Shown here: in pieces, positions 27,399-35,489 of the stretch
How the letters are laid out: the number at the start of each line of letters is the position of its first letter
Numbering within the stretch: position 1 is the first letter of the stretch
Assembly: GCA_036383515.1 (NCBI GenBank)
Contig: DASVOE010000074.1
Coordinates: 1 to 59,983 of the forward strand
Source of the DNA: CADEDV01 sp036383515
GTDB taxonomy: Bacteria > Bacteroidota > Bacteroidia > Chitinophagales > Chitinophagaceae
Length of the DNA: 59,983 nt
Reading direction: 5' to 3'
Program-made: the position numbers and the translations under genes
Notes under the pieces: model-generated
Seen by the model: only the letters and a program-made list of their open reading frames with translations
Databases searched by the model: none
Told to the model about the DNA's origin: nothing

Positions 27399-27842
27399 CT
27401 AATTGAATTTTTCTTCGTCCAGAAGTAAATTTCGCAAAAGGGCAATCATAGAAATCAGTTCCTCAAAATTTTCTTTTGTCTGCACATGGTTTCCCTTTGC
27501 CGCACCCTGTTGAACCTGACGTATTTTAAAATCAACAAAGTTCAATAGTTCCAATGCATTTTGCACTTTTTGTTTTATTATCATCTCATCTTTTCGTCTT
27601 GTTTCAAGTGCAGAAAAATTATTTATTCCAATACCCATGAAAATGGATGCCATACCGGATATTACTATTTCCAACGCATTATTATTTGTAAGAAAAGTGA
27701 GGAAAATTATTATTACCCCAATAATAATAAAGAGGAACACCTTAGGGTGCGAGATTATTTTCCAATATCGATCAATAATTTTTCCCAATGTCTTCTGTCC
27801 CTCTCTATTTATCCGGATAAAACCGGATATGTTCAAATACAT
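27399..27842 (-). CDS. Two-helix membrane protein with helical tail
   Basis: Protein of 147 residues with two adjacent hydrophobic helices (about residues 34-51 and 55-75, VFLFIIIGVIIIFLTFL and VISGMASIFMGIGI) followed by a ~70-residue charged, probably coiled-coil cytosolic tail. The start is uncertain. The annotated ATG makes it overlap the end of the deacetylase gene by 38 nt; a start nearer the first helix is possible. No family recognised. It is last in the kinase-deacetylase run. Confidence 0.65.
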   Translation of the reverse strand: MYLNISGFIRINREGQKTLGKIIDRYWKIISHPKVFLFIIIGVIIIFLTFLTNNNALEIVISGMASIFMGIGINNFSALETRRKDEMIIKQKVQNALELLNFVDFKIRQVQQGAAKGNHVQTKENFEELISMIALLRNLLLDEEKFN

Positions 27843-28569
27843 AGTTTTCGTGTACCCGAAGTTTATCGATCAATTGCTTAAGTTCACTTTCTTCCCATTT
27901 TTTCTGAAACATTTCATCATGAATAAGTACCACGATGTGACCTTTCGTAAACGTATTGCCATTCTCTAATCTTGTTTCTATTTCCCTGGTCATTTCATCA
28001 ACTGATTGTATAGGTGTGCCGTCTTTGGCATTATGCTGCCACTCGATATCCCAACCGTAAAGTTTATACCCGCTTTTAGCAAGAAGATCTGCCGAAGATG
28101 CCCCACTCACTTCATCATCTCTTTTTCTGCCACCAATACGCCACATATTTCTTCCCGGCAATCTTACAATTTTATACTTAAGCGATAATAGCTTTTCGTT
28201 CTTTTGAATATCAGCCAGCACATTTTGCGGATTACTGTAGAATAAGGTATACTTATCGTTTGCATGTGTATAACTGTGATTGTAAGATTCAACGAAAGGA
28301 TTTTGCTCATACATACTAAAATAAGTGCCGAGCTGCTTACTCTTTTCAGCATGCTCACCTACAAGAAATACACTGACTTTTAATCGTTCGGCCAATATTA
28401 TGCTATCAATATTTTCACTACCATTTAGCGGACCATCATCAAAAGTGAGGTAAATATATTTCAGAGATTCTTTAGCATGATAGTCTGCTGACCCGGTTCT
28501 GAATGAATACAAAAACGTTGTCAGTAATACTGTTGCTATACAGATAACAAATTTTATTTTACTTTTCAT
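27805..28569 (-). CDS. Polysaccharide deacetylase (NodB homology)
   Basis: Exported carbohydrate deacetylase of 254 residues. ATG at 28569 gives a signal peptide (IKFVICIATVLLTTFLYSF), whereas the upstream in-frame ATG lies inside the kinase gene. Metal-binding motif 1 is TFDDGP and motif 2 is SYNHSYTHA, with two His separated by three residues. The family removes N- or O-acetyl groups from peptidoglycan, chitin-like or exopolysaccharide glycans. It overlaps the end of the hybrid kinase by 11 nt, so it is co-translated with a signalling protein, suggesting that surface-glycan modification belongs to the same response. Confidence 0.88.
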   Translation of the reverse strand: MKSKIKFVICIATVLLTTFLYSFRTGSADYHAKESLKYIYLTFDDGPLNGSENIDSIILAERLKVSVFLVGEHAEKSKQLGTYFSMYEQNPFVESYNHSYTHANDKYTLFYSNPQNVLADIQKNEKLLSLKYKIVRLPGRNMWRIGGRKRDDEVSGASSADLLAKSGYKLYGWDIEWQHNAKDGTPIQSVDEMTREIETRLENGNTFTKGHIVVLIHDEMFQKKWEESELKQLIDKLRVHENYVFEHIRFYPDK

Positions 28570-30808
28570 CTTCGCTAAATGTATGATAAAACTGTTTGGC
28601 TTCGTCAAGGGCTTTTATACATGCTTCGTGCAGCAAGCCGAATTGCGTTGAAAATGATTCCGCTGTTAAGTCGCTATATTCAAGTTCTTCAAGACATGGT
28701 TTAAGTTGTTCCGTTAAACCCATTACTGATACTGTTGTTTTCATATTATGTGCTTCCTGCCGCATCTGTACAAGATCGTTATTTTTCCAGGTTGTTTCGA
28801 TCGCTGCAAGGCTTTCAGGAACAACTTCAATAAACTGCTCCGTTACGATTTTCTCATAATCCTTATTACCGCCGCTTATTTCTCTCATATAACTTAAATT
28901 AATACACTTGTATTCACCCTGCAATTGTTGTGCGCTACCTTTAGAAAGATGTTTTATGGGAATTTCTGCAAACTTTGTAATCAACTTATATAATTGTGCT
29001 TCCCGCATCGGCTTCGAGATATAATCACTCATTCCATAACTTAGGCATTTTTCTTTTTCACCAGCCAGTGCATGAGCGGTCATTGCTACGATCGGTATAT
29101 CAAGTTTTAGTATGTTACGTATTTCCAATGTTGCAGTATAACCATCCATTTCCGGCATTTGAATGTCCATTAAAACAAGATCGTACTTATGCTGCTGAAC
29201 CATGGCTACAGCTTCTTTCCCGTTTTGGGCCAGATCATATTCGATCTTCCATTCTCTGAATAAGTGTCGTATAAGGCTTTGATTGATCTCGTTATCTTCT
29301 GCCACAAGTAGACGTATGCTATTAAAATCTGTATTACCTCTATACTCAAGATTATCTGATAAAGTCGTGTTATTTTCATTTTGATTGTCCGCTACGAAAT
29401 ATGGGATCATCAGGATAAAGGTAGTGCCGCTGCCGGGTTCACTTTCAACCCGTATAGTACCTTTTTGAAGCGATACCAATTCACTGACAATCGATAAGCC
29501 AAGCCCAGTTCCGCCGAAATGCCTTGTGATAGTATCATCAGCCTGCTGGAAGCGGCTAAAAATATCCTGCTGTTTATCTTTCTCAATACCTATACCTGTA
29601 TCGCTTACAACTATCATGACCTTAATTTTTCTTCCGTCCCGCTCTTCACCAGTAACTTTTATGTTTATAGTTCCTTCTTTTGTAAATTTTAATGCATTGC
29701 CTATAAGATTGACAAATATTTGCGTAAGTCTTATGGCATCACCTTCCAATATATCCGGCATGGATTCATCTATTGAACTTTGAAGGTTTAAACTTTTCTC
29801 AACTACTTTAGCCCCGAACATCACTTCAATTGAATGCACCAATGCACGAACGCTGAATGGTGCTGATTCTATGCGCATCATTCCGGCTTCCAGCTTAGAC
29901 AGATCAAGGATGTCGTTTATTATTGTCAATAAGCTTTCACCCGATTTCTGGATTGTCTTTATATACTCTTGTGATTGGTCATCAAGGTTGCGGCGTTCAA
30001 GCAATGCAGTAAAACCTAATATAGCATTTATCGGGGTTCTGATTTCATGACTCATATTGGCCATAAAACTTTCTTTTATTCTCGACGCTTCTTTTATCTT
30101 TTTTTCAGACTGCGTAAGTTTTTGAATGATTGAAATAATATACCAGAATAAAAAAACGCTGGATAACAATACCACTATCGTAAGCAGGTAATTGAGTTTT
30201 TGTGCTCGTTTTCCGCTTTTATCCACAGCCTGGGTAATACTCGTAATATAGGCATTACGTGAACTATCAATTTTTTGCACTGCCATCTCAATATCATTGG
30301 AAACCCATATTCTGAAATTGCTGTCGATGACGGCATTCGCACTGGCTGAACCATTTTTCAGATATGTATCAACCACTTTTCGACAAAGCATTATTTTCCT
30401 TGTTACAGCGTTCTCCAAAGAGTCGACATACCGGGCAGTGTTTTCGTCATCATCAATTTTTTGCAAGGTCTTTTCAGCAGCCAATATTTCATTTATTTCC
30501 GACTTCATTTGTGCTTCAGGGGCATCCGTTTTATCAACATACATTGTTCTGACATTGCGCTGAAGGGATATAACATTATTTTCGATCAGGTTCAGGTTTT
30601 TTCGGATTGCAAATTCTTCCAAAAGCCTGTTATCTCCATGTACTAAACTGTCAATACTTTTTGATGAATTATACTGTATATAAACCAATACGAAAGTGCC
30701 GACTGTGAACGCGGATAAAATAATGTAGATGACCTTTCTTCTCATAAATCTCTTTTGGGAGTAAGGTGAATTGATAGTGAATTTATTTACAGTTGTTGGC
30801 GATGCCAT
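28559..30808 (-). CDS. Hybrid sensor histidine kinase with REC and Hpt domains
   Basis: Membrane sensor of 749 residues. Order: TM1 (about 25-45), a ~160-residue extracytoplasmic helical sensor resembling CHASE3, TM2 (about 206-228), HisKA with phospho-His H254 (MSHEIRTP), HATPase (NLIGNALKF, DTGIGI, GGTGLGLS), receiver with phospho-Asp D548 (LVLMDIQMPEMDG) and C-terminal Hpt with H687 (EAHNMKTT). This is a full internal phosphorelay of ArcB/BarA layout. The ATG at 30808 overlaps the small membrane gene; ATG 30745 just before TM1 is an alternative. The nearby LytTR regulator, two genes upstream, is an attractive final acceptor (inference). Confidence 0.92.
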   Translation of the reverse strand: MASPTTVNKFTINSPYSQKRFMRRKVIYIILSAFTVGTFVLVYIQYNSSKSIDSLVHGDNRLLEEFAIRKNLNLIENNVISLQRNVRTMYVDKTDAPEAQMKSEINEILAAEKTLQKIDDDENTARYVDSLENAVTRKIMLCRKVVDTYLKNGSASANAVIDSNFRIWVSNDIEMAVQKIDSSRNAYITSITQAVDKSGKRAQKLNYLLTIVVLLSSVFLFWYIISIIQKLTQSEKKIKEASRIKESFMANMSHEIRTPINAILGFTALLERRNLDDQSQEYIKTIQKSGESLLTIINDILDLSKLEAGMMRIESAPFSVRALVHSIEVMFGAKVVEKSLNLQSSIDESMPDILEGDAIRLTQIFVNLIGNALKFTKEGTINIKVTGEERDGRKIKVMIVVSDTGIGIEKDKQQDIFSRFQQADDTITRHFGGTGLGLSIVSELVSLQKGTIRVESEPGSGTTFILMIPYFVADNQNENNTTLSDNLEYRGNTDFNSIRLLVAEDNEINQSLIRHLFREWKIEYDLAQNGKEAVAMVQQHKYDLVLMDIQMPEMDGYTATLEIRNILKLDIPIVAMTAHALAGEKEKCLSYGMSDYISKPMREAQLYKLITKFAEIPIKHLSKGSAQQLQGEYKCINLSYMREISGGNKDYEKIVTEQFIEVVPESLAAIETTWKNNDLVQMRQEAHNMKTTVSVMGLTEQLKPCLEELEYSDLTAESFSTQFGLLHEACIKALDEAKQFYHTFSEDEK

Positions 30809-30984
30809 TTATCATACTTATAAAGGCAAAACACCAGTAAAACAATACTGATTACAATACCTGCCGCTGTGGCAATTTCTGCTGAAATCGAAACGCCTTT
30901 ATCGATTTCTGATAAAAACAAATAACATAGAAATACTAACACTGCCATGTCTGCAAGAAAAGATATAATATAAATAGATTTCAT
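30787..30984 (-). CDS. Small two-helix membrane protein next to hybrid kinase
   Basis: A 65-residue protein with two hydrophobic helices (about residues 4-24 and 34-54) and a basic C-terminus (KYDKWHRQQL). ATG at 30984 is chosen; the longer frame would translate through a strong hairpin. It overlaps the kinase start by 22 nt, so it is probably co-translated and may act as a small partner of the sensor (inference). A terminator-like hairpin lies only 13-18 nt upstream of its ATG. Confidence 0.65.
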   Translation of the reverse strand: MKSIYIISFLADMAVLVFLCYLFLSEIDKGVSISAEIATAAGIVISIVLLVFCLYKYDKWHRQQL

Positions 30985-30996
30985 GATCGCTTTTTT

Positions 30997-31026
30997 AAAA
31001 ACCGGCCCTGGTAGGAATAGGGCCGG
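30997..31026 (-). terminator. Terminator-like hairpin just before kinase operon (possible attenuator)
   Basis: On the minus strand CCGGCCCT pairs with AGGGCCGG around a 9-nt loop and is followed by TTTTT, a textbook intrinsic terminator. The next gene's ATG is only 13 nt beyond the T-run, too close for a separate promoter. Transcripts reaching the kinase operon must therefore read through it, so it may act as an attenuator rather than a simple end of the LytTR unit. Confidence 0.65.
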
Positions 31027-31082
31027 CAAACCAAAACCAACTGCTTATGAGAAAATTGTAAAGAACTGTTACTATTACAATA

Positions 31083-31145
31083 CAAAGTAAGTACACAAAA
31101 AAATGCCCGTAAAGCAGGCTATCGCTCAACAGGCATTTCGAATCG
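31083..31145 (-). promoter_or_regulatory. Weaker shared-motif copy, site 5
   Basis: Minus-strand CGATTCGAAATGCCT at 31145-31131 matches site 1 at 10 of 15 positions. The second half-site CGATA is at 31124-31120, keeping the 21-nt period. A box-like TTACTTTG lies 40 nt further (31090-31083), one nt off the other sites. The copy overlaps a weak hairpin with a T-run (31100-31137) that may end the LytTR transcript, so the match could be partly coincidental. Confidence 0.38.
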
Positions 31146-31177
31146 TTGAATAAATGGATAAATAGATAAATAGCTCA

Positions 31178-31873
31178 CTAAAGGATATTCATCCGCTTAT
31201 TAAGTGCTGCACGATAAGCATCGGCTACCGGTACAGGCTTACCATTTATGATCAAAGCCCCATCCTGTATTGTATCTATTTTAGCTATGGCTACAACATA
31301 TGAACGATGTGTACGGGTGAACTTTGAAGCAGGAAGTCGGTCTTCAATAGATTTGAGGGTACAATGTATTGCATAAAACTTTTGTGGCGTATACAGTTTT
31401 ACATAATCACCCATGGCCTCGGCATACAAAATATCATCGATCCTGAGACGGCGAACGACATTTGAATCCCGAACGAAAACAAATTCATCTGCTTGTGTCT
31501 GTATCTCTATCTTATTGCTTTCAATTAGTTCTCTTGCCTTATCAACAGCCTGTATAAACCGGGCTAGTGTAACTGGTTTTATTATATAGTCAGCCACATT
31601 CAGCTCAAATGCCTCGGCGGCATATTCTGTCTTGGAAGTAGTGAAAATAATAACGGGTCTTTTATTGCCAAGATGCCTGGTCAGTTCAATCCCTGTCATC
31701 CCCGGCATTTCAATATCAAGGAATAAGAGGTCAACATGCTGATCCTGCAACATGTTATATGCGTCCATTGCATTGGCACATTCACCAAGCACCTTTAAAT
31801 CCTTTACAAGGCTTGCAAGTTGTTTTAATACTGTTCGGGCTATTTTATTGTCGTCGATAATTAAGGTGTCCAT
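31178..31873 (-). CDS. LytTR-family response regulator
   Basis: Two-component regulator of 231 residues. The receiver domain has the acidic pair IIDDN, phospho-acceptor D53 (FLDIEMPGM), the Thr/Ser of FTTS and KPV. The C-terminal LytTR DNA-binding domain (about 128-231) contains FVFVRDSN, IDDILYAEAMGDYVKLY and FTRTHRSYVV. LytTR proteins bind paired direct repeats with a period near two helical turns (established), which matches the 21-nt half-site spacing of the shared motif found four to five times in the neighbouring 13 kb. It sits upstream of, and co-directional with, the small membrane protein and hybrid kinase. I see no copy of the motif at its own promoter. Confidence 0.93.
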   Translation of the reverse strand: MDTLIIDDNKIARTVLKQLASLVKDLKVLGECANAMDAYNMLQDQHVDLLFLDIEMPGMTGIELTRHLGNKRPVIIFTTSKTEYAAEAFELNVADYIIKPVTLARFIQAVDKARELIESNKIEIQTQADEFVFVRDSNVVRRLRIDDILYAEAMGDYVKLYTPQKFYAIHCTLKSIEDRLPASKFTRTHRSYVVAIAKIDTIQDGALIINGKPVPVADAYRAALNKRMNIL

Positions 31874-31984
31874 GTAAAATTCTTTTCGATATACGCAAGT
31901 TATTAAAATGGAGGCATCCTTTGACTACTATTGCTGAATGACAATCTTTGAATTGAAAATATATATCTTTCAATAACTTATGTA

Positions 31985-32028
31985 GAGACAGCGAGTTGTC
32001 GTATTTCCGTCCCAGAGTACGTTGTCTC
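31985..32028. repeat. Short inverted repeat GAGACArCG
   Basis: GAGACAGCG at 31985-31993 and CGTTGTCTC at 32020-32028 form an imperfect inverted repeat around 26 nt, between the LytTR gene and the decayed recombinase/transporter remnant. It could be a hairpin or the edge of a lost element. No target duplication is visible. Confidence 0.35.
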
Positions 32029-32113
32029 AGTTAGGTAACAACCTGGCTTATAACTCCTATTGTATCGGACATTGCAATTGCTTTCGGAACAACAGCTTCA
32101 TTATTGTAGCTGT

Positions 32114-32370
32114 TCAAGCATCGAAAATATATCCTGCCAGTGCTGTCACACACATGGCAATTGTTCCTCAAATACGGAGTATAGATCTGCCTGCCGGAGC
32201 ACCCATCCCTTTCAATGGAGCCAAAAAAGAGATCAACAAAGGAAGAATACCACCAGTCAAGAATGAAGCTGCCGATGCCAGTGCATCCTGCAAAGGTTTT
32301 GCTTTGCTGAAATCGTTTATACCCAATTCGTCTCTTGTATGCTCTTCAACTTCTTCCTTCATAAGAAAAG
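32114..32370 (-). pseudogene. VIT1/CCC1-type transporter, C-terminal remnant
   Basis: In frame with the recombinase remnant, the sequence switches to HTRDELGINDFSKAKPL followed by LASAASFLTGGILPLLISFL. These are the hallmark 'ARDELGI' and membrane segments of the vacuolar iron transporter family. After RSILRI the frame meets TGA (32170-32168) exactly where the family has a Trp. Reading on in the same frame gives GTIAMCVTALAGYIFDA and a natural stop at 32116-32114. This is the tail of a transporter with a nonsense Trp-to-stop change and no N-terminal half. The junction with recombinase sequence lies at about 32344-32392. Confidence 0.75.
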
Positions 32371-32928
32371 TGGGATCTTTCTCTTCTTGCGACATTTCAA
32401 ATTGAATATATGGATCGTGGTCTATCCATCGGTTAGCGACACAACGAAGTACAATCATGTTTAGAATGCTGATATATTTCATCGTCGTATTGTGATTGCA
32501 TTTTCGCTTTGTTTTAAACCAAAGTTCCAGTTGAGTAGCAAACTCAAAATCCAGTCTTTTGATATGAATATCATCAGCACTGTATTGCTTCTTAATAAAA
32601 CCCTGGACGAATCGCTGTGTCCGTTCATACTTTGTATAAGTTGATTTAGCGTAATCAATATCGATCAGTTTAATCAGCATTTTATCTCGCTGGTCATTGC
32701 CAATAAGCATTTCTTTGATAGCAGCTGCAGAGATGTCTTTGAATCTTCTTTGGTACCTGATGCTCTACCTGCATCTGAATTCCATCTGACAGCATCCCAA
32801 CTACGTTTGATAGAAATTTCTTTTGGAACACCATCAACAGTAATTCGTAGATAGATTGGAATTGCACCCTTCAAATAATTCTTTGGCTTTTTCAAATAGA
32901 AAAGCAAACCGAAACTTTTGTCTAACAT
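32371..32928 (-). pseudogene. Tyrosine recombinase (integrase) remnant
   Basis: Bacteroidota-type site-specific recombinase N-terminus broken into two frames. The first part (from ATG 32928) is the arm-binding domain, including SFGLLFYLKKPKNYLKG and ITVDGVPKEIS. A frameshift around 32675-32710 follows. The second part is the SAM-like core-binding domain (KYERTQRFVQGFIKKQY, TTMKYISILNMIVLRCV). The catalytic R-H-R-Y domain is absent, replaced by transporter sequence. Its position about 240 bp from the 3' end of tRNA-Asp fits a former tRNA-targeted element. Confidence 0.8.
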
Positions 32929-33108
32929 CTTTCAATGTTTTAAGGGTTAACAAATTTCGATTTACAATTACTACGAGACAAGATGTTCAGGCATTGAACA
33001 ACTTAATAGTCAGAAACTTATGAGATTCTCAGTGGGTTGATTTTTTGCGAATGCCGAACTCACTGACTTTTGAAGTTATTTGGAGCGATTTGACAAAGTA
33101 CAAAAACA

Positions 33109-33144
33109 AAAAAACTCGCAAGATCAATGATTTGCGAGTTTTGA
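33109..33144 (-). terminator. Terminator downstream of tRNA-Asp
   Basis: AAAACTCGCAA and TTGCGAGTTTT form an 11-bp stem with a ~10-nt loop. On the minus strand it ends in a T-run. It lies about 25 bp after the tRNA 3' end and could work in both directions. Confidence 0.75.
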
Positions 33145-33167
33145 GTTTGTTTGGAGATTGACTTCTG

Positions 33168-33241
33168 CGGACCGGACGGGACTCGAACCCGCGACCTCCG
33201 CCGTGACAGGGCGGCATTCTAACCAACTGAACTACCGATCC
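33168..33241 (-). tRNA. tRNA-Asp (GTC)
   Basis: Minus-strand cloverleaf starting GGATCGG, with D-arm AGTTCAGTTGGTTAGAAT, anticodon stem-loop around CCTGTCACG (anticodon GTC), T-arm GCGGGTTCGAGTCCCGT and acceptor end CCGGTCC plus discriminator G. The 3' CCA is not encoded. The acceptor stem pairs fully with one G.T. The recombinase remnant lies just beyond its 3' end. Confidence 0.95.
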
Positions 33242-33435
33242 AACTATTTTAAACAACTTCAACTTTTGCTGAAAATAAAACCGTTCCCGGTCTTATTTTT
33301 CAGGACGGCAAAGATAGCCCTGTCATATTTTATCGCCAAAAGTTTTTCTGATAATAATACTCTTGTAATCCATCAAATTGCCATACAGCCCATATTGTCA
33401 TTTAATCCTTAATTTAGCCGCCTTATAATGAGCCT

Positions 33436-34407
33436 ATGCCCTTAGATAAAAACCGACAGTTTATTGATTTTGAAAAGCCGATCAAAGACCTGCTGGAAGA
33501 AATACAGGATCTCCGGCAAAAGGCTGAGAAAAGTAAAGTAGATTATAGCTCTGTTATTCAAAAACTCCAGGACAAGGTCATTGAGAAAAGAAGAGATATT
33601 ACACAAAACCTTAGCAGCTGGCAACGGGTACAATTGAGCCGGCATCCCGACAGGCCTTACACGCTGAAGTATATTGATAAGATGACCACCAATTTTTTAG
33701 AATTGTTTGGTGACCGGAATGTAAAAGATGATAAGGCAATGATTGGTGGGTTTGCTTCCATTGGCGGTGAAACGGTGATGATCATCGGGCAGCAAAAAGG
33801 GATCAATACAAAAATGCGACAGCTCCGCAATTTCGGAATGGCCAATCCCGAAGGTTATCGCAAAGCGTTGCGATTGATGAAGCTGGCTGAAAAATTTAAT
33901 AAACCCGTTATTACATTGATCGATACACCCGGAGCCTATCCCGGACTCGAAGCTGAGGAAAGAGGCCAGGGTGAAGCCATTGCCCGGAATATTTATGAGA
34001 TGATCCGGCTTAAAGTGCCAGTCATCTGTGTCATAATCGGTGAAGGCGCCAGTGGCGGCGCACTCGGCATCGGAGTAGGAGATAAGGTTTTTATGATGGA
34101 AAATACCTGGTATACTGTTATCTCTCCCGAAAGTTGCTCATCTATTCTCTGGCGAAGCTGGGATAAAAAGGAGATAGCAGCCGAGCAGTTGAGGTTAACT
34201 GCAGATAAGATGCTTGGCTTTGGTTTAATAGATGGCATTATTCCTGAACCTATCGGCGGGGCACATTGGGATTATGATGAGGCAGCCCAGATACTAAAGG
34301 ATTATTTGATACCTGTTATTAAGGAACTCAAACAAACCGCACCTCAGCAAAGAGTCAGTAACCGCATTGAAAAATTTGGTAAGATGGGATTTTGGGAAGA
34401 AGTGTGA
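33436..34407 (+). CDS. accA: Acetyl-CoA carboxylase carboxyltransferase subunit alpha
   Basis: Cytosolic subunit of acetyl-CoA carboxylase, 323 residues, the usual length. With AccD it transfers the carboxyl group from biotin to acetyl-CoA to make malonyl-CoA for fatty-acid synthesis. Landmarks are the N-terminal helical region, RHPDRPYTLKYID, FGDRNVKDDKAMIGG, TPGAYPGLEAEERGQGEAIA and GEGASGGALGIGVGD. The ATG at 33436 is the only start that keeps the family N-terminus. It is about 195 bp from the divergent tRNA-Asp. dapA follows after a 92-bp gap. Confidence 0.96.
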   Translation: MPLDKNRQFIDFEKPIKDLLEEIQDLRQKAEKSKVDYSSVIQKLQDKVIEKRRDITQNLSSWQRVQLSRHPDRPYTLKYIDKMTTNFLELFGDRNVKDDKAMIGGFASIGGETVMIIGQQKGINTKMRQLRNFGMANPEGYRKALRLMKLAEKFNKPVITLIDTPGAYPGLEAEERGQGEAIARNIYEMIRLKVPVICVIIGEGASGGALGIGVGDKVFMMENTWYTVISPESCSSILWRSWDKKEIAAEQLRLTADKMLGFGLIDGIIPEPIGGAHWDYDEAAQILKDYLIPVIKELKQTAPQQRVSNRIEKFGKMGFWEEV

Positions 34408-34419
34408 GCCAGGCCGCAT

Positions 34420-34433
34420 CCGATAGCTATCGG
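34420..34433. repeat. Perfect 14-bp palindrome
   Basis: CCGATAGCTATCGG in the accA-dapA gap. Self-complementary along its whole length; no T-run follows, so it is not a clear terminator. It resembles the small palindromes often scattered between genes in Bacteroidota. Confidence 0.5.
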
Positions 34434-34499
34434 GTCTTCATCGTTCTGTTCTTTAATCAACAATAAATATCAATCTTAAATTCTCAATATTCAATTCAA

Positions 34500-35390
34500 A
34501 TGTCACTTAGAGAGCAATTTCGTGGTACAGGTATCGCTATCGTTACTCCATTTTTAGAGGATGGAACCATTGACTGGGATTCGTTTCGTAAACTCATCAA
34601 TTTCTGGATCGAGAATAAAGTTGAATACCTGGTAGTGCTCGGTACTACCGGAGAAAGCGCCACTATTCATGGTGCCGAAAAGCAGCAAGTGTTTTCCTTT
34701 GTATTTGCAGAAAATAAAGGCCGTTTGCCCCTGGTTGCTGGTATCGGTGGCAACGATACCAAAGAGGTGATTGAAAGCTTTAAGCAATTTAACCTGGAAG
34801 GATATAGCGCCATCTTATCTGTATCACCTTATTACAATAAACCTAACCAGGAAGGACTCTTTCAGCACTATAAAGCATTGAATGATGTCACGCCGCTTCC
34901 CATTATCATGTATAACGTGCCTGCACGTACAGGTATGAATGTATCGGCGGATACAACTTTAAGAATTGCCCGTGAATGCAAAAACATTTTTGCAACTAAA
35001 GAATCCAGTGGCAATTTTGACCAGATCAACCAGATTATCAAATATAAACCCACTGATTTTATGGTGATCAGCGGTGATGATCCGATTACTTTACCTATGA
35101 TCGCCTGTGGCGCAGAAGGATTGATCTCCGTAGTAGCAAATGCCTATCCAAAAGATTATGCAGAAATGGTAAGACTCTGCATGAATGGAAAATTTGCCGA
35201 AGCCAATGTTATTCATCTCCAATACATTGATATAATCAACTCCCTGTTTGCTGAAGGTAGTCCCAGCGGTGTAAAAGCTTATCTAAGTGAAATGGGTCTT
35301 TGTAAAAATGTTTTTCGCTTACCAATCTGGCCGGTGAGTGAGAAGCATATAGAGACCATCCGGAAGTTGATGAAAGAGGCACAAAATTAA
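34500..35390 (+). CDS. dapA: 4-hydroxy-tetrahydrodipicolinate synthase
   Basis: First committed enzyme of the diaminopimelate/lysine branch, condensing pyruvate with aspartate semialdehyde; 296 residues. The (beta/alpha)8 barrel has GTTGE (residues 48-52), the proton-relay Tyr138 (YNVPARTG) and the Schiff-base Lys167 (ATKESSG), all at standard spacing. Clear ATG start. It supplies peptidoglycan precursor and lysine. No oddities. Confidence 0.96.
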   Translation: MSLREQFRGTGIAIVTPFLEDGTIDWDSFRKLINFWIENKVEYLVVLGTTGESATIHGAEKQQVFSFVFAENKGRLPLVAGIGGNDTKEVIESFKQFNLEGYSAILSVSPYYNKPNQEGLFQHYKALNDVTPLPIIMYNVPARTGMNVSADTTLRIARECKNIFATKESSGNFDQINQIIKYKPTDFMVISGDDPITLPMIACGAEGLISVVANAYPKDYAEMVRLCMNGKFAEANVIHLQYIDIINSLFAEGSPSGVKAYLSEMGLCKNVFRLPIWPVSEKHIETIRKLMKEAQN

Positions 35391-35489
35391 TCGGTGTAAA
35401 AAGTACAAACGACTGGTAAGGCGTATGGCTGCCAGATGTTGTATTGGAAACTTTCTATCGCGTTGCTGATTAGTCTTTACTTTTAATAG

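Noticed and set aside
31020..31060. A TTGGTTTTG stretch (minus strand) next to the hairpin upstream of the small membrane protein, similar to the shared core
   Set aside because: The TGCC part is displaced by three bases, there is no half-site at +21, and a -7 box at the fixed distance would fall inside the coding region.
31100..31137. AAATGCC ... GGCATTT hairpin with T-run after the LytTR gene as a firm terminator
   Set aside because: Only seven base pairs around a loop of more than 20 nt, and it overlaps shared-motif site 5; kept as a note rather than a terminator feature.
32022..32405. A 127-codon plus-strand open frame
   Set aside because: It is antisense to the transporter/recombinase remnant, whose minus-strand translation matches known families, so the plus frame is a shadow.
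32935..32990. ACGAGACAAG near the recombinase start, compared with GAGACAGCG at 31985 as possible element ends
   Set aside because: The match is only about six bases with poor flanks, not enough for terminal repeats or an attachment pair.
33168..33241. Search for a duplicated 3' end of tRNA-Asp as an attachment site
   Set aside because: No repeat of the T-arm/acceptor sequence was found downstream toward 31900, so no attR/attL pair can be claimed.
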